From positions 1 through 7,323 of the forward strand of contig DATKKK010000083.1 of assembly GCA_035542975.1 (NCBI GenBank): a DNA stretch of 7,323 nucleotides, in the 5' to 3' direction. Source of the stretch: DATKKK01 sp035542975. GTDB lineage: Archaea > Thermoproteota > Bathyarchaeia > Bathyarchaeales > Bathycorpusculaceae. Below the pieces are notes generated by a model. It made no database searches. It was not told where the DNA came from and was given only the letters and a program-made list of their open reading frames with translations. Shown piece after piece: positions 1-6,444 of this stretch. Position 1 is the first letter of the stretch; each line of letters starts with the position of its first letter. The position numbers were made by a program, and so were the translations under genes.

Positions 1-461
1 TTGCAGCATCTTCGCTCTAGATGACCCATCAGGTCTACGCCTGCTCTTGCTCTTTCTTCCTCTTCTTCGAGATGCTTCTCAAAACCCACCTGTTTGACAC
101 GGTTATAGTTATCGATTACAAAAGGGTACCATTCACGCTGGTATTGAGTGTGCTTGCAAGTAAGATAGTCACCGCAGAGCAGACAGCTCTCAAGCTCCTT
201 GCCTGAGGCACATTTTCTGTTTTCACACGGCGCGCCACCACCGTTCAAGCACATTGGACATTGTGCATTGGCAAACCACTCTAAGCCTTTCCTGAACTCT
301 GTGAACTTGAACGATTTGACTACATTTTCCATCCAGTCATAGCGAACCGTGTCGATAAGTCTCTTCAACTCGCCAGCCATCATCTTTACTCTTCCATTCC
401 CACTTGGACATTGACCACAATAAACGCCGCAGATTCCATACTGATTGTTTTTCTTCTCCAT
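1..461 (-). CDS. DUF3795-type cysteine-rich protein, C-terminus cut by window edge
   Basis: The minus strand is open from an ATG at 461 to the left edge, giving 153 codons with no stop, so the C-terminus is missing. The N-terminus reads YGICGVYCGQCPSGNGR (residues 8-24), the C-x3-C-x2-C opening typical of DUF3795 proteins. More cysteine pairs follow: C68/C71 (CPMC), C79/C84, C93/C96 (CLLC) and C102, then C152/C153 at the edge. This pattern suggests zinc or iron-sulfur binding; the family has no established function, so none is assigned. Residues 128-140 form a very charged Glu/Arg segment, probably helical. There is no signal peptide or membrane segment. An in-frame GTG at 470 is an alternative start three codons upstream. 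ATG is preferred by codon type only, since neither has a clear ribosome binding site. The gene is divergent from the MFS transporter and has its own TATA box. Confidence 0.85.
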   Translation of the reverse strand, partial: MEKKNNQYGICGVYCGQCPSGNGRVKMMAGELKRLIDTVRYDWMENVVKSFKFTEFRKGLEWFANAQCPMCLNGGGAPCENRKCASGKELESCLLCGDYLTCKHTQYQREWYPFVIDNYNRVKQVGFEKHLEEEEERARAGVDLMGHLERRCC

Positions 462-507
462 CTCTAACACTTCTACGTGGTGATGGTGCTTAATTTAAGA
501 AAACAAG

Positions 508-513
508 TTTATA
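508..513 (-). promoter_or_regulatory. TATA box for the DUF3795 gene
   Basis: The minus strand reads TATAAA here (within GCTATAAACTTG). An archaeal start about 25 nt downstream would fall near 485, leaving a leader of roughly 22-25 nt before the ATG at 461. Inferred from spacing and sequence only. Confidence 0.5.
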
Positions 514-563
514 GCATTAGCGCACAAGTAACACGCGAAAATATGAAAACATTTGTTTGTGGC

Positions 564-580
564 AGTCACAAGATGTGACT
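564..580. promoter_or_regulatory. Inverted repeat, candidate transcription-factor operator
   Basis: AGTCACA-AGA-TGTGACT is a perfect 7-bp inverted repeat with a 3-nt centre. If a 3-nt bulge (GGC, 561-563) is allowed, TTTGT at 556-560 also pairs with ACAAA at 581-585. It lies in the divergent intergenic region, 17 nt upstream of the TATA box of the MFS gene and about 50 nt upstream of the TATA box of the DUF3795 gene. It is therefore outside both predicted transcripts. That placement suits an archaeal regulator bound just upstream of BRE/TATA rather than an RNA hairpin. The regulator is unknown. Confidence 0.5.
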
Positions 581-597
581 ACAAAACGTGCGTAGCC

Positions 598-603
598 TTT
601 TAT
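598..603 (+). promoter_or_regulatory. TATA box for the MFS transporter gene
   Basis: TTTATA within CCTTTTATACCC. Transcription would begin near 625-630, giving a leader of only about 12-17 nt before the ATG at 642. The GGAAG at 626-630 would straddle the predicted start site, so it is not a convincing ribosome binding site. Confidence 0.5.
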
Positions 604-641
604 ACCCAATGTTTGCTTTACTCACGGAAGAAGGCTAAAAC

Positions 642-1883
642 ATGACCCTTCTCGAAACTCTCAGAAGAGAATTCTCATTCATAAAAGGAAACTATGCCGT
701 CTTGATTACAAGCTGGATAATTGTAGACTTCGCCAGTGAACTGCCAGCCACCTACTTCGGCCTCTATGTACTCGGACTTGGCGCAACAACAACAATTCTA
801 GGCGTCATAGGCTTCTCCCAGTTCTTAGCGTTGGCTTCAATGCAGTTTCCAGGCGGCTACTTGGCAGATAAATACGGAAGAAAATGGCTAATCTCGACAA
901 TGACCTTCGGCGTGGGCCTCAGCTTCATAATCTACGCCATCGCACCCTCTTGGCCCGTCATACTCATCGGCGTAGTCTTGATGGCAATATTTAACTCGAC
1001 TTATCAGCCAGCCTTGAGCGCCATGATTTCTGATTCTTTGCCAACGGAGAGAAGAGGGATGGGCTTCAGCATCGTCATGCTCATTGCAAGCGTTTCTACG
1101 ACACCAAGTCCAGCAGTCGCAGGTCTGCTGCGCGAACAGTTCGGTCTAATCAACGGAATGAGAATAGCTTACGGAATAGTTGTCATCCTCTTTCTAGCCG
1201 CAGCGTCTCTCAGATACTTCAAACTAAAAGAAACAGTCGTAAACGCTTCCAAACCGCATCTGAAAGAAATATTCCAGAGCTACCCAACAGCTCTGAAAGA
1301 AAGCGTCGACGTATGGAAAAAAGTGCCAAAATCAATGTTGTACCTATTCCTGTCCTTCTCTATAACGACTTTTGGGTTTTCAGCCGTCAACCTCTTAACA
1401 GTCGTCTACGCCACAAAAGTGCTTCTCATAGATGAGGTAGTGTGGGCTTTTCTCATCGCTATCGTACCCATAACCACAATCATCTTAGCCTTACCCATAG
1501 GCAAGATGGTAGATAAATTCAAGAGAAAGATACCTCTTCTTTTTTCTTTTCTACTTTTCGGGTCGACAATGGTGATTTTTGCATACGGAGATTTATTAAG
1601 AGTTGCCTTTGCACTAGTTCTCCTTGGTGTTGGGCAAGTAATGATGAACGCCTCTTTTGGAGCACTACAAACTGACCTGACTCCTAAAGAGCAGCGTGGA
1701 AAAGTAAACGGTTTCGTCAACTTTGCAAACTACATAATCATGGCTACTGGTAGCCTGGCAGGTGGGTACTTGTATGAACATGCGAACCCCAAAATGCCCT
1801 TCTTGTTGGGAGCTGCCACAGTATTGCCTTCGTTCATACTGATGTTAATCTTGGTGAAAGAACCTAAAAGAAAAGAAGAATAA
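642..1883 (+). CDS. MFS transporter (12-TM major facilitator)
   Basis: A 413-residue polytopic membrane protein of usual MFS length. The two-fold MFS layout is visible. The first-half loop 2-3 motif is GGYLADKYGRK (residues 71-81, with D76 and R80), and its second-half counterpart is GKMVDKFKRK (287-296). Matching loops after TM4 and TM10 read SDSLPTERRGMGFS (130-143) and TDLTPKEQRGKVNG (344-357). Hydrophobic segments fill the rest, with a charged central loop at about 192-230 (FKLKETVV to DVWKKVPK) and a basic tail ending KEPKRKEE. It should sit in the cytoplasmic membrane and move a small solute by facilitated or ion-coupled transport. The substrate cannot be read from sequence; drug/multidrug-type and metabolite-type MFS are both possible. 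It precedes hydroxyacid enzymes on the same strand, so a hydroxyacid permease is conceivable but unproven. ATG 642 fits the TATA spacing and leaves a normal short N-terminus before TM1. Confidence 0.93.
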   Translation: MTLLETLRREFSFIKGNYAVLITSWIIVDFASELPATYFGLYVLGLGATTTILGVIGFSQFLALASMQFPGGYLADKYGRKWLISTMTFGVGLSFIIYAIAPSWPVILIGVVLMAIFNSTYQPALSAMISDSLPTERRGMGFSIVMLIASVSTTPSPAVAGLLREQFGLINGMRIAYGIVVILFLAAASLRYFKLKETVVNASKPHLKEIFQSYPTALKESVDVWKKVPKSMLYLFLSFSITTFGFSAVNLLTVVYATKVLLIDEVVWAFLIAIVPITTIILALPIGKMVDKFKRKIPLLFSFLLFGSTMVIFAYGDLLRVAFALVLLGVGQVMMNASFGALQTDLTPKEQRGKVNGFVNFANYIIMATGSLAGGYLYEHANPKMPFLLGAATVLPSFILMLILVKEPKRKEE

Positions 1884-1910
1884 TCCAGCAACTAGCTACA
1901 CTGACCTAAA

Positions 1911-1920
1911 AATTTAATAA
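1911..1920 (+). promoter_or_regulatory. TATA box for the FAD oxidase/Ldh2 unit (leaderless)
   Basis: AATTTAATAA, preceded by CCTAAA as a possible BRE. The box centre lies about 28-29 nt before the ATG at 1945, so transcription is predicted to start on or beside the start codon. This decides the start of the next gene: the in-frame TTG at 1924 lies between the box and the predicted transcription start. Confidence 0.6.
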
Positions 1921-1944
1921 CTTTTGGCTTTCCGATTGTTATCA

Positions 1945-3060
1945 ATGGAAACTGTAAACATTGCGGTCATCGGCGCAGGCGTCGTCGGATTAGCCGTTGC
2001 CGCCGAGCTCTCAGAAAAGAACGAAAACATATTTGTATTGGAAAAGAACGCCAGATTTGGACAGGAAACAAGCAGCCACAACAGCGGCGTCATCCATTCA
2101 GGCATCCATTATCCATCAGGCTCACTTAAAGCCAAGTTATGCGTAGAAGCCAATACCCTGCTTTATGAATTATGTGAGAAATACAGAATTCCCTACAAGA
2201 AGCTGGGCAAGCTGACCGTAGCCGTCACAGATGAAGAAATAGGCGAGCTGGAAAAACTAAGGCAGATGGGAGAAGCGAATGGAACGGAAGGATTAAGATA
2301 CTTGAACAAGGAAGAAGTTAAAAAACTTGAGCCTAACATTGAAGTTGAGCGTGCTCTTCTCTCGCCCTCTACTGGAATAATCGAACCTGACGAATTGATG
2401 AACTACTTCTATGCTGAAGCAAGAAAAAACCAAGTGGTGTTATCTACCGAAACAGAAGTAACGGCGCTGACGAAAACAAAAGATAGTTTTAAAATCGCTG
2501 GAACGAGCGTTGGTGAGAAATTTACAGTAACCGCCAAATGCGTCGTAAACAGTGCAGGCTTGTACTCTGACAAAGTAGCTGCGATGGTGGGATTAGACGT
2601 GAACAAGCTAGGCTACAAGCTGCACCATTGCAAAGGAGACTACTTCCGACTGGTCGGTAAGTCACCAGTCAAAATGCTAGTCTATCCTGTTCCAAAAAAA
2701 GCAGGGCTTGGAATTCACCTAACGCCAGACCTTGCTGGAACGATCAAGCTAGGACCCAATGATTACTACGTTGATAACATTGATTATCAAGTAGAATCAA
2801 GTGAAAAAGAATTTCGAAAAGACGTAGAACGGTTCCTGCCTCTCATCCACGACCGTGAACTCCAAGCAGACATGGCAGGCATAAGACCTAAACTGCAAGG
2901 ACCAGGCGACCCGTTCCGCGATTTCATTATCCACCATGAAGCAGACAAGGGCTTTTATGGGCTAATCAACCTAGTAGGGATAGAATCCCCTGGTTTAACA
3001 GCTGCACCTGCCATAGCAAAATTTGTATCTAACATGTATGAAAACGAGGTTAAAAGGTGA
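1945..3060 (+). CDS. lhgO: FAD-dependent oxidoreductase, L-2-hydroxyglutarate oxidase/dehydrogenase-like
   Basis: A DAO-fold flavoprotein of 371 residues. The N-terminal FAD-binding beta-alpha-beta motif is VIGAGVVGLAVA (residues 8-19, G10/G12/G15), followed by the acidic end of the second strand VLEK (31-34). The stretch SSHNSGVIHSGIHYPSGSLK (43-62) is the hallmark of the L-2-hydroxyglutarate oxidase family (E. coli LhgO has HNSGVIHAGVYY at this place). C-terminal family segments are GIRPKLQGPGDPFRDF (312-327) and GIESPGLTAAPAIA (345-358), the latter closing over FAD. Family members oxidise L-2-hydroxyglutarate to 2-oxoglutarate, passing electrons to O2 or quinone. The acceptor here is unknown, and related substrates such as other 2-hydroxyacids or glycerol 3-phosphate are not excluded. 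No membrane segment is visible. An in-frame TTG at 1924 would add seven residues, but the TATA spacing argues for ATG 1945 and a leaderless transcript. The next gene follows after 9 nt. Confidence 0.85.
   Translation: METVNIAVIGAGVVGLAVAAELSEKNENIFVLEKNARFGQETSSHNSGVIHSGIHYPSGSLKAKLCVEANTLLYELCEKYRIPYKKLGKLTVAVTDEEIGELEKLRQMGEANGTEGLRYLNKEEVKKLEPNIEVERALLSPSTGIIEPDELMNYFYAEARKNQVVLSTETEVTALTKTKDSFKIAGTSVGEKFTVTAKCVVNSAGLYSDKVAAMVGLDVNKLGYKLHHCKGDYFRLVGKSPVKMLVYPVPKKAGLGIHLTPDLAGTIKLGPNDYYVDNIDYQVESSEKEFRKDVERFLPLIHDRELQADMAGIRPKLQGPGDPFRDFIIHHEADKGFYGLINLVGIESPGLTAAPAIAKFVSNMYENEVKR
3055..3060 (+). promoter_or_regulatory. Shine-Dalgarno sequence spanning the upstream stop codon
   Basis: AGGTGA overlaps the TGA stop of the FAD oxidase and lies 9 nt before the ATG at 3070. 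It matches the archaeal anti-SD and supports translation of the Ldh2 gene from a shared mRNA, probably coupled to the first gene. Confidence 0.7.
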
Positions 3061-3069
3061 TAAATAGTA

Positions 3070-4170
3070 ATGTCAAATACAAACAAGCGTTTTTCTCCAG
3101 AACTGTTAAAGTCTTTCTGTACTGCAGCCTTGGAGAAGCTGGATGTTTCCCGTGAAGATGCCGAAATCACGTCGAAGGTTCTCGTAGAAGCAGACTTGCG
3201 GGGCATAGATTCTCACGGCGTCGCACGTATGAGCCGCTATGTCACGGGCATCCAGCAGGGCATGATGCGCCCCAAGCCCAAACCAAAAGTTGTTTTTGAA
3301 ACACCAGTCACCGCAACAATCGATGCGGACGCAGGGCTTGGACAGCCCACGTCTTATCGAGCGATGCAGCTTGCAATCGCCAAAGCACGCAAAAATCAAT
3401 TAGGGTTTGTCACGGTGAAAAACTCCAACCATTTCGGAATCGCAGGGTTCTACTCCATGATGGCTTTGGCTGAAGACATGATAGGTTTCTGCATGACCAA
3501 CTCTGAAGTGCTCGTCGTGCCAACATTCACACGCAATGCTGTGCTCGGAACGAACCCCATAGCAATAGCTGTGCCCGCAGGCAAAGAACTTCCCTACGTG
3601 CTCGATATGTCCACGGCTACCGTGACACGAGGCAAACTGGAAGTCTATGCACGACTGGAAAAGCCCATTCCTCTGAATTGGGCTACGGACGAGAATGGTG
3701 TTCCTACCGATAACCCTGCGCGCGTTCTTCAGAACATTACTAAGAGAAGTGGCGGGGGGCTTCTTCCATTGGGCGGCGCTCTGGAAGAAACTGGAGGGCA
3801 CAAAGGATATGGATTGGCATTGGCCGTGGAGATTTTCAGCGCTGTGCTTCCAGGCGCTCTGTACGCTAACAGAGTATATCCTAAAGACGATAAAGGCAAG
3901 CCTTTGCCGAGCGGAATCGGCCATTTCTTTGGCGCCATGCGAATCGACGCTTTTCGTCCAAAGGAAGAGTTCAAGCGTGATATGGATGATTTGATTCAGC
4001 GTTTGAAGAACGCTCCAAAAGCTGAGGGCGCAACACGCGTCTACGTACACGGAGAAAAGGAATTTGAAGAGACGGAGAGGCTTAAAAGACAAGGAATCCT
4101 GCTGAACCCGAAGGTTGTAGAAGACATGCGTGCCATTGCCGAGCAGTTGCATCTGCCAGAAACATTATAG
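3070..4170 (+). CDS. Ldh2-family NAD(P)-dependent 2-hydroxyacid dehydrogenase (malate/L-lactate/sulfolactate type)
   Basis: A 366-residue member of the Ldh_2 family (malate/L-lactate dehydrogenase, YiaK/ComC-like; not the Rossmann-fold LDH/MDH family), at usual length. Key segments are ADLRGIDSHGVARMSRY (residues 41-57, with H49 as the expected catalytic histidine), NSNHFGIAGFYS (118-129), LGTNPIAIAVPA (159-170), the LDMSTATVTRGKLE strand (178-191) and GGHKGYGLALAVEIFSAVLPG (242-262). The family reduces or oxidises 2-oxoacid/2-hydroxyacid pairs with NAD(P)H in the cytosol. Known archaeal members include malate dehydrogenase and L-sulfolactate dehydrogenase of coenzyme M synthesis, so the exact substrate is open. 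A separate classical malate dehydrogenase lies at 5467-6384, which makes a non-malate substrate somewhat likelier. It is second in a two-gene unit with the FAD oxidase: 9-nt gap, SD over the stop. A T-rich stretch follows its stop. Confidence 0.93.
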   Translation: MSNTNKRFSPELLKSFCTAALEKLDVSREDAEITSKVLVEADLRGIDSHGVARMSRYVTGIQQGMMRPKPKPKVVFETPVTATIDADAGLGQPTSYRAMQLAIAKARKNQLGFVTVKNSNHFGIAGFYSMMALAEDMIGFCMTNSEVLVVPTFTRNAVLGTNPIAIAVPAGKELPYVLDMSTATVTRGKLEVYARLEKPIPLNWATDENGVPTDNPARVLQNITKRSGGGLLPLGGALEETGGHKGYGLALAVEIFSAVLPGALYANRVYPKDDKGKPLPSGIGHFFGAMRIDAFRPKEEFKRDMDDLIQRLKNAPKAEGATRVYVHGEKEFEETERLKRQGILLNPKVVEDMRAIAEQLHLPETL

Positions 4171-4174
4171 CTCG

Positions 4175-4190
4175 TTTATCTTTTCTTATT
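4175..4190 (+). terminator. T-rich candidate terminator after the Ldh2 gene
   Basis: TTTATCTTTTCTTATT, 12 of 16 bases T, begins 4 nt after the stop codon, with no GC-rich stem before it. Oligo-T signals of this sort end archaeal transcripts. The case is suggestive only. Confidence 0.4.
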
Positions 4191-4254
4191 CGCTCTAAGC
4201 GTTTGCAATGTGGCTATAATTCTCAATTCGCTCGTATGTCAATTGGCGCAACGT

Positions 4255-4262
4255 CTATAAAG
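4255..4262 (+). promoter_or_regulatory. TATA box for the aldo/keto reductase gene
   Basis: CTATAAAG lies about 40 nt before the ATG at 4298, placing transcription start near 4284 and leaving a leader of about 13 nt. A second TATA-like CTATAAT at 4214-4220 lies too far upstream to be the main box for this start. Confidence 0.5.
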
Positions 4263-4285
4263 AGTCTCCTATTTGATAAGAGACT
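4263..4285. repeat. Inverted repeat between TATA box and predicted transcription start
   Basis: AGTCTC (4263-4268) and GAGACT (4280-4285) form a perfect 6-bp inverted repeat with an 11-nt A/T-rich centre. It starts one base after the TATA box and ends at the predicted start site, where a bound repressor would block the polymerase. A 6-bp match over this span can occur by chance, so the call is weak. Confidence 0.3.
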
Positions 4286-4297
4286 GCGCGGAAGCTC

Positions 4298-5443
4298 ATG
4301 AAATACCGACATTTCGGGAGATTGGATTGGGAAGCCTCAGTTCTAGGATTCGGAGCGATGAGACTACCGACGATAGGCAACGATTATGCGAGGATAGATG
4401 AACCAGAAGCAGTCAAGATGATAAGATACTCTGTCGACAACGGCGTCAACTACATCGACACTGCTTATCCTTACCACGGAGGCAACAGCGAAACCTTGCT
4501 CAGCAAAGCCTTAGAAAAAGGGTACCGCCGGAAGGTAAAGATAGCCACGAAGATGCCGACATGGCTGATACATTCCCAAGCTGACATGGACAAGTACTTG
4601 GATGAACAACTTGACAGACTCAAGATGGACAAAGTTGATTTTTACTTGCTTCATGGAATGACCAAAGAACGATGGCGAGAACTAACGAAACTTGAAGTGT
4701 TCAAGTGGGCTGAAAAAAAGATAGAAGAAGAAAAATTTGATTATTTAGGTTTCAGTTTTCATGACGAGTATTCAGTTTTCAAGAAAATCGTTGATGCCTA
4801 TGACAATTGGGACTTTTGCCAGATTCTGTATAACTACATGGATTCGACGTATCAAGCTGGAACAAGAGGTCTCAAGTACGCTGCTTCAAAAGGGTTAGCC
4901 GTGGTTGTGATGGAGCCTATTGCAGGAGGAAGGTTAGCTATGAAGCCTCACAAGGACATCGAGGCTATCTGGGGTCAAGCTGATGTGAAGAGAACTCTGG
5001 CGGAGTGGGCTTTGCTCTGGGTTTGGGATCATCCTGAAGTTACTGTGGCTTTGAGTGGGATGAGCAGTATGAAGCAAGTTAAAGAGAATGTCAAGACTGC
5101 AAGTATTTCTGAACCCATGATTCTCTCCAATAAAGAGCGCAGCTTATTCAAGAGAGTGTCTGAGAAATACAGGCAACTGGGGTTTGTCCAATGCACGAAA
5201 TGCAGGTATTGTCAGCCTTGTCCGAATGGGGTGAACGTGCCTGAGATAATCGAGTTGTACAACGAGTTTTACATGAAGGATAGAGCGGAGGAAGTGAAGA
5301 GAAAATACGCGAAGCAGATCACTTCTGAGTCCAGTGGGAAAAGATGCACGAAATGTGGGAAATGTGAGGAGCTTTGTCCTCAGCATCTGCCGATAAAGGA
5401 AACTATGAGCAGGTCTGTTTCCATTTTTGAGCAGGAAAACTAG
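4298..5443 (+). CDS. Aldo/keto reductase with C-terminal two-[4Fe-4S] ferredoxin-like tail
   Basis: 381 residues. Residues 1-280 are the (beta/alpha)8 aldo/keto reductase barrel, starting MKYRHFGR and GFGAMRLP (17-24). The catalytic tetrad is intact: D54 and Y59 in YIDTAYPYH, K85 in IATKMP, H119 in YLLHG. The cofactor-side segment ALSGMSSMKQVKENV is at 251-265. The tail holds two cysteine groups: C299-x2-C302-x2-C305-x2-C308-P and C350-x2-C353-x2-C356-x3-C360-P, suited to two [4Fe-4S] clusters. This is the known ferredoxin-tailed AKR subfamily of anaerobes. Its physiological substrates are largely uncharacterised; electron transfer between a carbonyl substrate, a nicotinamide cofactor and ferredoxin is plausible. 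ATG 4298 gives the exact family N-terminus. The gene has its own promoter and converges with the malate dehydrogenase gene. Base composition shifts toward G+T in its second half. Confidence 0.93.
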   Translation: MKYRHFGRLDWEASVLGFGAMRLPTIGNDYARIDEPEAVKMIRYSVDNGVNYIDTAYPYHGGNSETLLSKALEKGYRRKVKIATKMPTWLIHSQADMDKYLDEQLDRLKMDKVDFYLLHGMTKERWRELTKLEVFKWAEKKIEEEKFDYLGFSFHDEYSVFKKIVDAYDNWDFCQILYNYMDSTYQAGTRGLKYAASKGLAVVVMEPIAGGRLAMKPHKDIEAIWGQADVKRTLAEWALLWVWDHPEVTVALSGMSSMKQVKENVKTASISEPMILSNKERSLFKRVSEKYRQLGFVQCTKCRYCQPCPNGVNVPEIIELYNEFYMKDRAEEVKRKYAKQITSESSGKRCTKCGKCEELCPQHLPIKETMSRSVSIFEQEN

Positions 5444-5466
5444 GCATGAACTGACGCTAGGTTTGG

Positions 5467-6384
5467 TTATTCTATTTCTTTCAGTTTCTTTACTGCGTCT
5501 TTTATTGTGCTCACGGATTTTTCAAATGCTTCTTTTGCTTCAAAATCTAGTTTGAGTTCAAGGATTTTTTCAACGCCGTTCTTTCCGAGAACGCATGGTA
5601 CGCCGATTGCAACGTCTGAGAACCCATATTCGCCTTCTAGATAAGTGGAAACGCTCATTACTCTGTTTCTTCCTCGTAGGACTGCGTCTGCCATGATTGC
5701 GATGACTGCGGCTGGGGCGTAGGTTGTTGAGCCTTTGAGTTTGATGACGTCTGAGCCTGAGGTTCGTGTTAGGTCTACTATTTTTTGGATTTGTTGTTTC
5801 TTGAGCAGAGTTGCAATGGGTATTCCTGAGACGCAGGCGTAGTTGATTAGTGGGACCATGGAGTCGCCGTGTTCGCCGATGACTAGTGCTCGGATGTCTT
5901 CTCTTGACACTTCTAGTTCGGTTGCGATGTATGATCTGAAGCGTAACGTGTCTAGAATATTGCCCATGCCGAAGACGCGGTTTCTTTCGAAGCCTGTTTC
6001 TTTGTAGGCTACGTAGGTCATGATGTCGACGGGGTTTGATACGATCATGAGTTTGCAGTCAGGTGCGTATTTAGTGACTTCTTTTGTGATGGTTTTGATT
6101 ATTTTTGCGTTTTTGTTTGCGAGGTCGAACCTAGTCATTCCGGGTTGTCTTGGTTGTCCTGCGGTTATGATGACGAGTTCTGAGTTTTTCATTTCTTTGT
6201 AGTCGTTTGTGCCTTTGATTTTTCCGTCGAATTCGATTGCTGGTGCGGCTTGCATCATGTCGAGGGCTTCGCCTTGGGCTAGGTTTTCTGCGATGTCTAT
6301 GAGGACGACGTCGCTTATTCTGCGTCCTAGGATGTTGAATGCGGCGGTGCTTCCGACTTTTCCTGCGCCGATTATGGTTATCAT
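5467..6384 (-). CDS. mdh: NAD-dependent malate dehydrogenase (LDH/MDH superfamily)
   Basis: 305 residues, slightly short but normal for archaeal and LDH-like MDH. The dinucleotide motif is IIGAGKVGST (residues 4-13), with D30 at the end of strand 2 favouring NAD over NADP. The active site is complete: TAGQPRQPGMTR (74-85) carries R79, the substrate-specificity position (Arg in malate, Gln in lactate dehydrogenases), and R85. N117 lies in VSNPVD, D145 and R148 in LDTLRFR, and catalytic H172 in IGEHGDS. It interconverts malate and oxaloacetate with NAD(H) in the cytosol, linking to the TCA cycle or its reductive branch. The start at 6384 places GAGKVG at the usual distance from the N-terminus and fits a TATA element about 28 nt upstream, so the mRNA may be leaderless. 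The stop lies 23 nt from the convergent aldo/keto reductase stop. It follows the iron-sulfur gene on the same strand after 60 nt. Confidence 0.95.
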   Translation of the reverse strand: MITIIGAGKVGSTAAFNILGRRISDVVLIDIAENLAQGEALDMMQAAPAIEFDGKIKGTNDYKEMKNSELVIITAGQPRQPGMTRFDLANKNAKIIKTITKEVTKYAPDCKLMIVSNPVDIMTYVAYKETGFERNRVFGMGNILDTLRFRSYIATELEVSREDIRALVIGEHGDSMVPLINYACVSGIPIATLLKKQQIQKIVDLTRTSGSDVIKLKGSTTYAPAAVIAIMADAVLRGRNRVMSVSTYLEGEYGFSDVAIGVPCVLGKNGVEKILELKLDFEAKEAFEKSVSTIKDAVKKLKEIE

Positions 6385-6407
6385 GCTTATTCTCTTTAGA
6401 AAGATGG

Positions 6408-6418
6408 TTTTACATAAA
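6408..6418 (-). promoter_or_regulatory. TATA box for mdh (leaderless)
   Basis: The minus strand reads TTTATGTAAAA in the 60-nt gap between the iron-sulfur gene and mdh. Its centre is about 28 nt before the mdh ATG, so transcription should begin on or next to the start codon. This gives mdh its own promoter even if readthrough from the upstream gene also occurs. Confidence 0.45.
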
Positions 6419-6444
6419 CGTAACTGAAAGCGTGTGTGTTTTGT

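Noticed and set aside
21..206. A 61-codon plus-strand open frame
   Set aside because: It lies antisense to the DUF3795 gene, whose cysteine pattern identifies the real coding strand.
564..580. CRP/FNR-like site
   Set aside because: CRP sites are TGTGA-N6-TCACA. Here the half-sites are inverted (TCACA-N3-TGTGA), and the host appears archaeal.
462..641. Possible small RNA or tRNA in the 180-nt divergent gap
   Set aside because: No cloverleaf, B-box or conserved RNA pattern is visible; the two promoters and the palindrome account for the notable signals.
3400..4152. A 250-codon minus-strand open frame opposite the Ldh2 gene
   Set aside because: The plus-strand frame carries all Ldh2 family motifs. 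The antisense frame shows no recognisable domain and no promoter or ribosome binding site.
5191..5355. 12-bp direct repeat ATGCACGAAATG (5191-5202 and 5344-5355)
   Set aside because: Both copies encode the Cys-Thr-Lys-Cys start of the two iron-sulfur motifs in the reductase tail; protein-level repetition explains it.
5441..5460. CTAG...CTAG symmetric pair after the reductase stop
   Set aside because: Only four bases pair and the tetramer is itself palindromic; too short to call a terminator stem.
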